A DNA stretch of 13,023 bases from Wolbachia pipientis (GTDB lineage Bacteria; Pseudomonadota; Alphaproteobacteria; Rickettsiales; Anaplasmataceae), in assembly GCF_023661085.1 (NCBI RefSeq), contig NZ_JAHDJT010000018.1, positions 1-13,023 of the forward strand, written 5' to 3'. A program made the position numbers and the translations under genes. Position 1 is the stretch's first letter. Every line of letters begins with the position of its first letter. Below are positions 7,327 through 13,023 of this stretch, piece after piece. Under the pieces are notes generated by a model. It was not told the origin of the DNA and did no database searches. It saw nothing but the letters and a program-made list of their open reading frames with translations.

Positions 7327-8707
7327 TTATGATCTGATTGTTATAGGTAGCGGTCCAGGCGGCTATAAGTGTGCCATTGTTGCTGCAAGGCTTGGATTGA
7401 AAGTTGCCTGCGTAGATAAAAATAGTATTTTTGGTGGTACGTGTTTGCGAGTTGGATGTATACCCTCTAAAGCTTTACTCCACTCCTCCTATCAGTATGT
7501 TCACACGAAAAATAATCTGTCAAAACTTGGCATAAAAGTTAAGGATACAAGCTTCGACCTAAAAGAAATGCTAGGGTATAAGGACGCTAGAGTTCAGGAG
7601 CTTGGAAAAGGTATAGAATATCTGTTCAGTCTTCACAAGATCGCTAAAATCAGCGGACTTGGAAAAATTACCGCTTTTGATCAAGGTAACCTTGAAGTTT
7701 CAGTTGAAGGCAAGACGTTGAAGACAAAAAATATAGTAATTGCAACTGGTTCTGATGTTAGTTCTCTGCCAGGAATTAATATTGACGAGAAAAACATCAT
7801 TTCATCTACCGGTGCGTTATCTCTAATTGAAGTGCCCAAAAGGCTTGTTGTAATCGGAGCTGGGGCAATAGGGCTTGAAATGTCTTCTGTATGGAAAAGG
7901 CTAGGGTCTGAGGTCACTGTAGTAGAGTTTCTTGATAGAATTGCTGCAGCAATGGATGGAGAATTAAGTAAATCTCTGCTCTCTAGTTTGCAAAAACAAG
8001 GAATAAAATTCTCACTCAGCACTAAAGTTGAGGAGATAAAACAAAATAGTAATTCTCTCAGTGTAAAAGTTTGCTCTACTCAAGATAACCAAAGAAACAC
8101 TATAGAGGCAGATAAGGTGCTCATTGCAGTGGGTCGCAAACCATGCACCGAGGGTCTTGGTATCGATGAGAAGATAGAGAAAAATAATCGTGGTTTCGTT
8201 CAAGTTAACAACAGGTATGAAACTAATATGAAAGGAATATTTGCCATCGGTGATGTAATTGGTGGAGCAATGCTTGCTCATAAAGCAGAAGAAGAAGGAG
8301 TGGCAGTTGCAGAGACAATAACAGGGCAGTCACCTCACGTTGACTATGGGATCATACCATCGGTCATTTACACTCACCCTGCGGTTTCTTCAATCGGTAA
8401 AACCGAAGAGGAACTAAAAAGTGCCGGTCGTAAGTATAAAGTTGGTAAATGCCAATTTGCTGCAAATGGCAGAGCAAAAATCACTGATGATGCCGAAGGA
8501 TTCGTGAAAGTGCTAACTTGCAGCACCACAGATACAATACTGGGCGTACATATCATAGGAGCATACGCTGATACGCTAATTAACGAAGCAGCAGTTGCAA
8601 TGGCATATAGTGCTGCAGCAGAGGATATATATAGAATTTGTCACTCTCACCCTGATATAAACGAAGCCCTCCGCGACGCGTGTATCGATGCCTTCTTTAA
8701 AAAGTAA
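7319..8707 (+). CDS. lpdA: Dihydrolipoyl dehydrogenase (E3)
   Basis: E3 reoxidises dihydrolipoamide on the E2 of pyruvate or 2-oxoglutarate dehydrogenase and passes electrons through FAD to NAD+. All hallmarks are present in 462 residues. The FAD site is VIGSGPGGY (8-16). The redox disulfide is C42/C47 in GGTCLRVGCIPSK. The NAD site is VVIGAGAIGLE, and a second FAD motif is GIFAIGDV. The interface His-Glu pair is H444/E449 in HSHPDINEAL. The ATG overlaps the end of the BamB-like gene by eight bases (ATGACTGA), and the 3' end overlaps xerC by 20 bp. Rickettsiales often carry two E3 copies, one per complex. This neighbourhood has no E1 or E2 gene, so I cannot say which complex it serves. Confidence 0.96.
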   Translation: MTDYDLIVIGSGPGGYKCAIVAARLGLKVACVDKNSIFGGTCLRVGCIPSKALLHSSYQYVHTKNNLSKLGIKVKDTSFDLKEMLGYKDARVQELGKGIEYLFSLHKIAKISGLGKITAFDQGNLEVSVEGKTLKTKNIVIATGSDVSSLPGINIDEKNIISSTGALSLIEVPKRLVVIGAGAIGLEMSSVWKRLGSEVTVVEFLDRIAAAMDGELSKSLLSSLQKQGIKFSLSTKVEEIKQNSNSLSVKVCSTQDNQRNTIEADKVLIAVGRKPCTEGLGIDEKIEKNNRGFVQVNNRYETNMKGIFAIGDVIGGAMLAHKAEEEGVAVAETITGQSPHVDYGIIPSVIYTHPAVSSIGKTEEELKSAGRKYKVGKCQFAANGRAKITDDAEGFVKVLTCSTTDTILGVHIIGAYADTLINEAAVAMAYSAAAEDIYRICHSHPDINEALRDACIDAFFKK

Positions 8708-9623
8708 CCTTGATTCGATCATTGAAAATTGGCATGAATGGCTGAGATGCAATAGATCTTACTCACCTAACACTTTAGAATCATATATGAGAGACTTGCA
8801 AGACCTTACAAGTTTCCTCAGCGCTCATATTGGTGGAGAAGTAAATGTTGGTTCCTTAGAAAAATTAAGCATATCTGAGCTAAGAAGCTGGCTTAGTTTC
8901 CGTTATGCAAGAGGCGTAAATGCAAGGTCTAACACTCGTGCACTGTCAGCAGTCAGAAACTTTTTCAAGTACATAAAAAACAACTATGAAATAAATAATG
9001 AGGCTGTATTTTCCTTGTCAAAGCCAATTCAGAGAAAAGCTTTGCCTAAAGCATTATCAATACCTGATATAAAAACTCTACTGAAAGAGATGAAATTATC
9101 TGATTTGGGTGAACCTTGGGTAATAAAAAGAGAAGTTGCGATTATTGTTCTATTATATGGCACAGGCTTAAGAATTAGTGAAGCGCTAAGTCTTAGGATT
9201 AGTGATGTAAGTGGCGAAAACCTAATAATTGCAGGTAAGGGAAACAAACAAAGGCAGGTATTTATTCTTCCGGTAGTAAAAAAGTGCTTACAAGAATATA
9301 TAAAAGCTTGTCCTTACCTTGACATTGACGATGAATCACAATATCTCTTTGTGGGAGTAAGAGGAAAAAAATTGGGAAGAACTTACGTTGCTAATCGCTT
9401 GCAGAAAATAAGGAGAATGTTGAACTTGCCAGAAATTTTATCTCCACACGCATTCCGTCACAGTTTTGCCACTCATTTACTTCAGGAAAACGTCGATATA
9501 AGGTCAATACAACAACTGCTTGGCCATTCAAGCCTGGAAACCACTCAGGTTTACACTCACCTAAATTATCAAGACGTTTTTAATATGTATAAAAACTTTC
9601 AGCAGAATATGGAGGAGGAATAA
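8688..9623 (+). CDS. xerC: Tyrosine site-specific recombinase XerC
   Basis: XerC, with XerD, resolves chromosome dimers at dif during division. The 311 residues show a SAM-like core-binding domain (about 10-95, including SPNTLESYMRDL) and a full catalytic set: R162 in GTGLRISE, K184 in GKGNKQR, H254 and R257 in HAFRHSFATHLL, H280 in LLGHSS and the nucleophile Y289 in TQVYTHL. The N-terminal part (TRALSAVRNFFKY) resembles alphaproteobacterial XerC more than XerD, though I cannot exclude the paralogue by eye. It starts 20 bp inside the end of lpdA, in another frame, which suggests co-transcription. Its last 25 bp overlap the convergent ankyrin gene, so no separate terminator is possible between them. 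No integrase-like cargo or att site is seen, so this is a housekeeping recombinase. Confidence 0.93.
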   Translation: MPSLKSNLDSIIENWHEWLRCNRSYSPNTLESYMRDLQDLTSFLSAHIGGEVNVGSLEKLSISELRSWLSFRYARGVNARSNTRALSAVRNFFKYIKNNYEINNEAVFSLSKPIQRKALPKALSIPDIKTLLKEMKLSDLGEPWVIKREVAIIVLLYGTGLRISEALSLRISDVSGENLIIAGKGNKQRQVFILPVVKKCLQEYIKACPYLDIDDESQYLFVGVRGKKLGRTYVANRLQKIRRMLNLPEILSPHAFRHSFATHLLQENVDIRSIQQLLGHSSLETTQVYTHLNYQDVFNMYKNFQQNMEEE

Positions 9624-10708
9624 AAAATCCTTGTAACTTGAGGATTATCGATAGCACTACCAGGTCCTATGTCTTTTTCATCTCCTTTGTATAGGAAATA
9701 CCCTACTAAAAAAAGACCCGGCGCAACTACAGCAAGACCAGCACTTATCTCTGGATAATCCACTACCGTTAGACACGTACCAACAACAAATGCTCCCAAC
9801 AATATAAAAAACGTAAGAGCGTAATTGTTTTGCTTTCTGTTGGGAGAGATTGCTTGTCCATTACTTTCTTTTCCTATTCGATGAATCCTTGACTCTTTTC
9901 TTGTATTATTCAGTTTTCTATCCTTTTCTATGAGTTGAGCTTTTGCTTGATCGAGTTCTCTCTCCAGCTCTGAAATCCTATTTTGCTGTTCTCTAATTTC
10001 ATTGTTTCGTTTGTTCAACTCTTGCCTTGTATCGCTTAATTCCTTTTCCTTCTTTGCAAGTTGAGCTTCTGTCTTTTCACGCCCGTCTACAAGTTTGTGT
10101 ACAAGCTCCTCAAAACCTACTGGTATATCATTCATGCCTGCTAAAGGCCGTTCCACACTTACAGGAAATTTTCCATTTAAATATTTTTTAATAGGCTCAG
10201 TTGGATTATTAACATTCCCCAACGCAGCAATAACAATTGCACAATTCATGAAGCAATTATCTTCTATCAATTTCTTTACATCATCTAAATCTTTTTTATT
10301 AATAGTATCAATTAATCGCCCTTTGATAGCCTGTTCAATAATTTGTTTTAACTGTATGTTCTGCTCTATTGCAGGTATTGACTTTATCTGACTAAAATCC
10401 AGCTCCTTATGTTTTAGAAGTTTAGTCAATACTTCCTTTTTATTTTCCGTTATTCCTTCTGAGCATAATCCAGCAATTAGGCTAAGTGGTGTTTCTATTT
10501 CTCCATTTTGGTTTCTTCTCCAGCAGTTAGGGTTAAGTCCTTGATTCAATAGTATTTTCGCTCGGTAAATGTCTCTATTAGAAAGAGCATCTAATAACTG
10601 CTTTCCTTTTTGTGCTTTTTTAAATTCTAATTTTATTGTGTCCTCAAATCCTCTTGAAATACAATTTTCAGGGCTCTCACGGTTACAATTTTTAACGTCA
10701 GTTCCCAC
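9599..10708 (-). CDS. C-terminal part of the ankyrin protein: repeats, coiled coil and membrane hairpin
   Basis: This 369-codon frame opens with GTG at 10708, which has no ribosome-binding site and is probably an artefact of the frameshift just upstream. Residues 36-62 (LLDALSNRDIYRAKILLNQG) and 131-152 (LIDTINKKDLDDVKKLIED) look like degenerate ankyrin units. Residues about 196-272 form a strong coiled coil rich in E, K, Q and R (LAKKEKELSDTRQELNKRN and similar). Two hydrophobic segments follow at about 296-316 and 321-340, separated by VDYPE, giving a likely hairpin in a membrane. The C-terminal 25 bp overlap the end of xerC on the other strand. Ankyrin proteins of Wolbachia are candidate host-interacting proteins. 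The function of this one is unknown, and it may be untranslated. Confidence 0.62.
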   Translation of the reverse strand: MGTDVKNCNRESPENCISRGFEDTIKLEFKKAQKGKQLLDALSNRDIYRAKILLNQGLNPNCWRRNQNGEIETPLSLIAGLCSEGITENKKEVLTKLLKHKELDFSQIKSIPAIEQNIQLKQIIEQAIKGRLIDTINKKDLDDVKKLIEDNCFMNCAIVIAALGNVNNPTEPIKKYLNGKFPVSVERPLAGMNDIPVGFEELVHKLVDGREKTEAQLAKKEKELSDTRQELNKRNNEIREQQNRISELERELDQAKAQLIEKDRKLNNTRKESRIHRIGKESNGQAISPNRKQNNYALTFFILLGAFVVGTCLTVVDYPEISAGLAVVAPGLFLVGYFLYKGDEKDIGPGSAIDNPQVTRIFYSSSIFC

Positions 10709-10869
10709 ATATCCGGGTGTGTGAGCAATATTTTTACCATATCTTTAACCCCAACTTGACAAGCAATGTGTAAGGCTGTATCTTTTCGTGTTGATTTCTT
10801 ACCTCCTCCTTTACACTCTCATAGCTAAAACCGAGGTGCAGAAGTTCATCATTATCTACAGATTGATCA

Positions 10870-11220
10870 TTATTCACAACATCTATAACGACCTTGCTGT
10901 ACTTCTACTATTTCTCGATTACGAAATAAATATATTAGACGCCCAAGTTGATCTCTCTTTTGTCTTTCCTCATAAACAGGTTGCTTGCTTTGAGCATTAA
11001 TATCGATATTGCTGTTTTGTATAAGCAATTTAGCCATTTTTTCTAATGTGGGTTGGTTATTACTAGTTATGTAAGCATTAGCAATAGAAATTAAAGGTGT
11101 CATTCCTGCTTCATCAAACGCATTAACATCCGCACCTTCTACCAGAGCTTGCTTAAAAGCTTCTAGGTTTTCATCATCAATAGCATCAAATAACTTTTTT
11201 GTTGGCACATCAAAAAGCAT
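10870..11220 (-). CDS. N-terminal ankyrin fragment, 116 residues
   Basis: The start is ATG 11220, preceded by AGGGGG with a four-base spacer, rather than the in-frame TTG at 11241. Residues about 8-75 hold two ankyrin units: LFDAIDDENLEAFKQALVEG with GADVNAFDEAGMTPL, and then EKMAKLLIQNSNIDINAQ. Typical ankyrin features are the TPL opening and the A/VDVNA loops. After about residue 100 the frame runs into REIVEVQQGRYRCCE and a stop, which reads as out-of-frame sequence. It therefore appears to be the expressed front of the broken gene downstream. It could still produce a short two-repeat protein. Confidence 0.6.
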   Translation of the reverse strand: MLFDVPTKKLFDAIDDENLEAFKQALVEGADVNAFDEAGMTPLISIANAYITSNNQPTLEKMAKLLIQNSNIDINAQSKQPVYEERQKRDQLGRLIYLFRNREIVEVQQGRYRCCE

Positions 11221-11224
11221 GCTG

Positions 11225-11230
11225 CCCCCT
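11225..11230 (-). promoter_or_regulatory. Strong ribosome-binding site that fixes the ankyrin start
   Basis: On the minus strand AGGGGG lies four bases before the ATG at 11220. It is the clearest Shine-Dalgarno-like sequence I noticed in the window, where most genes have none. It supports ATG 11220 over TTG 11241. Confidence 0.6.
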
Positions 11231-11253
11231 ACCACTAACAATCTATTGATGTA

Positions 11254-11283
11254 ATTATATTAAGAGAATAAAGAAAATGTCAA
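11254..11283 (-). promoter_or_regulatory. Full-consensus sigma70 promoter of the ankyrin gene
   Basis: On the minus strand a perfect TTGACA (11283-11278) and a perfect TATAAT (11259-11254) are separated by 18 bases. Transcription would start near 11247, giving a leader of about 27 bases that carries the AGGGGG site. It begins about 20 bp past the trxB stop, in the same direction. Confidence 0.72.
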
Positions 11284-11303
11284 GAGATTTTCCAAATTCT
11301 AGT

Positions 11304-12254
11304 CTAGTTGACAATGCACTCTAAAAACTTTTCCGCATCAAGCGCAGCCATGCATCCAGTCCCTGCGGCAACTACTGCCTGGCGATATATTTTATCCTGA
11401 ACATCACCTGCAGCAAATACTCCCGCCCTACTAGTTAAAGTTGTTCCAGGTTTTGTAATTATATAACCCTGCTCGTCCATTTCAACAAAGCCCCTAAAAA
11501 TACTTGTATTTGGTGCATGTCCAATTGCAATAAATACTCCATCTGCTTCCAGTTCTTGAACTTTTTTAGTTTCCGTTGATTTAATTGTAATACCAGTAAC
11601 TTTTTTCGGATTTTCTTCTCCAAGAATTTGCTCTACAGTATGGTTCCACATTACCTTTATCTTATCATTTTTAAAGAGCCTATCTTGCATTATCTTCTCT
11701 GCTCTCAATTTATCACGCCTGTGTATTAGTATAACTTCTTTGGCAAATCGAGTTAAAAATATTGCCTCCTCAACGGCGGTATTTCCTCCACCAACAACAG
11801 CTACAACTTTATTTCTAAAAAATGCACCATCACAAGTTGCACACGCTGAGACCCCGTAACCTTGAAATTTTTTTTCACTCTCCAAGCCGAGCCATCTCGC
11901 TTGTGCACCGGATGCAATGATCATTGCATCTGAGTAGTAGTCATTAATATCACCAGAAGACTTAAACCTATATTCATTAGAATCCTTAAGCTGCTCAACG
12001 CTCTTTATTTCATCATCTATTATTTTTGCTCCAACCTTCTCTGCATGCAACCTCTTTTGCTCCATTAATTCCGGACCTTGTATTGAAATAAATCCGGGAT
12101 AATTTTCAACATCCGTAGTAATCATAAGCTGACCACCAGGTTGCATTCCGGTTACTACAATTGGCTCTAAGTTTGCACGTGCTGCATATATAGCAGCAGC
12201 ATAACCTGCTGCTCCAGACCCAATAATAAGAACTTTTGTACTAAGTTGCCCCAT
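11304..12254 (-). CDS. trxB: Thioredoxin-disulfide reductase
   Basis: TrxB moves electrons from NADPH through FAD and a CxxC to thioredoxin. The 316 residues are the normal low-Mr length. The FAD site is IIGSGAAGYAA (10-20). The redox motif is C138-A-T-C141 in SACATCDG. The NADPH site is GGGNTAVEE (155-163), with HRRDKLRA (from 178) providing the arginines for the 2'-phosphate. The second FAD motif is VFAAGDV. The ATG follows the peroxiredoxin stop directly with no spacer, so the two are one operon and translation is probably coupled. Together they form a peroxide-reducing chain once a thioredoxin, encoded elsewhere, is added. No terminator is seen after the stop, so transcripts may run into the ankyrin gene. 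Confidence 0.96.
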   Translation of the reverse strand: MGQLSTKVLIIGSGAAGYAAAIYAARANLEPIVVTGMQPGGQLMITTDVENYPGFISIQGPELMEQKRLHAEKVGAKIIDDEIKSVEQLKDSNEYRFKSSGDINDYYSDAMIIASGAQARWLGLESEKKFQGYGVSACATCDGAFFRNKVVAVVGGGNTAVEEAIFLTRFAKEVILIHRRDKLRAEKIMQDRLFKNDKIKVMWNHTVEQILGEENPKKVTGITIKSTETKKVQELEADGVFIAIGHAPNTSIFRGFVEMDEQGYIITKPGTTLTSRAGVFAAGDVQDKIYRQAVVAAGTGCMAALDAEKFLECIVN

Positions 12255-12854
12255 CTATAATTGTTCACTGTATGAGTTTAGGTAGTCAGCCACTCCTTCA
12301 TCACTTGCTTGCATTGCTGGTTTGCCTTTCTTCCATCCTGCTGGACATACTTCACCATGCTCTTTGTTATGTTTAATTGCATCAACGATTCTAATGAACT
12401 CATCAATATTACGTCCTAAAGGTAAATCATTTATTGATTGATGACGTACAACAAACTGATCATCAATAATGAAAGTTGCTCTTAGAGCAACTGAGTCATC
12501 ATATAATACTCCATAGTCTCTTGATATAGACTTTTTGATATCAGACACTAAAGTATAGCTAACCTCTCCAATACCACCATCATTAACTGGGGTCTCTCGC
12601 CACCTATGATGTGAGAACTTTGAATCTACACTTACTCCTATAACTTCAACACCGCGTTTCGAAAAATCCTCTATTTTGTTACTAAATGATATCAGCTCAG
12701 TTGGGCATACAAAGGTAAAGTCAAGTGGATAGAAAAAAAGGACCGCATACTTATCTTTTACGTATTCGCTTAGGCAGAAGCTGTCAACTATTTTTCCATC
12801 AGAGAGAACAGCAGGAGCAGTAAAATCAATAGCGGATTTTGTAATAAGATTCAT
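12255..12854 (-). CDS. Typical 2-Cys peroxiredoxin (AhpC/TSA family)
   Basis: It reduces hydrogen peroxide, organic peroxides and perhaps peroxynitrite in the cytoplasm. The 199 residues are standard. The active site P43-x3-T47-x2-C50 (FYPLDFTFVCPTEL) holds the peroxidatic cysteine, and R125 completes it. The resolving cysteine is C170 in GEVCPAGW, so it works as a dimer with an intersubunit disulfide. GGIG (93-96) matches the GGLG loop of hyperoxidation-sensitive eukaryote-type enzymes, while the C-terminal YF motif appears as YL (191-192). The gene leads a two-gene operon with trxB, its likely electron source through thioredoxin. The start is ATG 12854, with only a weak TAGG upstream. The family includes ahpC, tsa and prx names, so I give no symbol. 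Confidence 0.94.
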   Translation of the reverse strand: MNLITKSAIDFTAPAVLSDGKIVDSFCLSEYVKDKYAVLFFYPLDFTFVCPTELISFSNKIEDFSKRGVEVIGVSVDSKFSHHRWRETPVNDGGIGEVSYTLVSDIKKSISRDYGVLYDDSVALRATFIIDDQFVVRHQSINDLPLGRNIDEFIRIVDAIKHNKEHGEVCPAGWKKGKPAMQASDEGVADYLNSYSEQL

Positions 12855-12886
12855 AATTTACCTATTCATTTTAAAACAATTTTAAT

Positions 12887-12913
12887 TTTATACTTTGATA
12901 AGTTTACATGCAA
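12887..12913 (-). promoter_or_regulatory. Possible promoter of the peroxiredoxin-trxB operon
   Basis: On the minus strand TTGCAT (12913-12908) and TATAAA (12892-12887) are 15 bases apart, which is short. Transcription would start near 12880, about 26 bases before the ATG. The region is very A+T-rich, so the match could be chance. I saw no OxyR-like dyad. Confidence 0.3.
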
Positions 12914-13023
12914 GTTTTCTTTAGTTTTAGTTCTATAAAAATTTCCAGACCTATTGTGACTGTATGAGCATTAGATTTCTTGCATAAAACCTAAGCAGAA
13001 AAAAAGGCAAAAGAAGCCCTGGT

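Larger units (their letters stand above)
9599..11220 (-). pseudogene. Ankyrin-repeat protein gene broken by about three frameshifts
   Basis: Two open segments (11220-10870 and 10708-9599) lie in different frames but belong to one ankyrin protein, because the gap between them also codes in pieces. After the first segment leaves frame near 10910-10875, a second frame continues (10904 onwards; VVIDVVNND and ELLHLGFSYESVKE). A third frame takes over near 10818-10790, around a GGAGGAGG stretch, and reads an ordinary ankyrin repeat (DTALHIACQVGVKDMVKILL). That passes into the long C-terminal frame near 10726-10700, around a CACACACCC run. Read through, the protein would have about 540 residues: ankyrin repeats, a coiled coil and a membrane hairpin. 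Sequencing error or programmed shifting could in principle mimic this, but three shifts within about 200 bp favour real decay. Confidence 0.72.

Noticed and set aside
8688..9623. xerC as a phage or island integrase
   Set aside because: It overlaps lpdA in a housekeeping operon and has XerC length and motifs. No att-like repeats, tRNA or cargo genes are near.
11221..11241. TTG at 11241 as the start of the ankyrin fragment
   Set aside because: The AGGGGG site is inside this extension and correctly spaced for ATG 11220.
12999..13018. Minus-strand GGC/GCC stem followed by seven T, like an intrinsic terminator
   Set aside because: The stem has only three base pairs, too weak to call, and the gene it would end is outside the window.

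Overview
The window looks like chromosome from an obligate intracellular alphaproteobacterium of the Rickettsiales, most likely Wolbachia. I infer this from strong A+T richness, sparse Shine-Dalgarno sequences, an Mg-type HemB, a degraded ankyrin-repeat gene and the general character of the proteins. The genus call is recognition from memory, not a database match. I saw no tRNA, rRNA, CRISPR array or insertion sequence.

Layout. Left edge, minus strand: a DUF1016/YhcG-type PD-(D/E)XK nuclease gene cut by the window end (1-836), a short gap with a possible coding remnant, then hemB (1030-2043). Middle, plus strand: two tandem sigma70-like promoters precede an unrecognised pair of membrane-protein genes (2298-2465 and 2484-3533). 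A 230-bp gap with a perfect inverted repeat leads to gyrB (3764-6136). An exported beta-propeller (BamB-like) gene follows (6217-7326), then lpdA (7319-8707) and xerC (8688-9623), the last three overlapping in a likely operon. Right, minus strand: a peroxiredoxin gene and trxB abut with no spacer (12854-11304). Downstream of them lies an ankyrin-repeat gene (11220-9599) that needs about three frameshifts to be read through. Its 3' end overlaps the 3' end of xerC by 25 bp.

Most of the window is housekeeping: haem synthesis (hemB), DNA supercoiling and chromosome-dimer resolution (gyrB, xerC), the E3 of 2-oxoacid dehydrogenases (lpdA), envelope assembly (BamB-like) and peroxide detoxification (peroxiredoxin and TrxB, which presumably work through a thioredoxin encoded elsewhere). 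The accessory parts are the DUF1016 nuclease, the unknown membrane pair and the ankyrin gene. The best candidates for something undescribed are the membrane pair at 2298-3533 and the ankyrin gene, which is broken but keeps a full-consensus promoter and the best ribosome-binding site I found.
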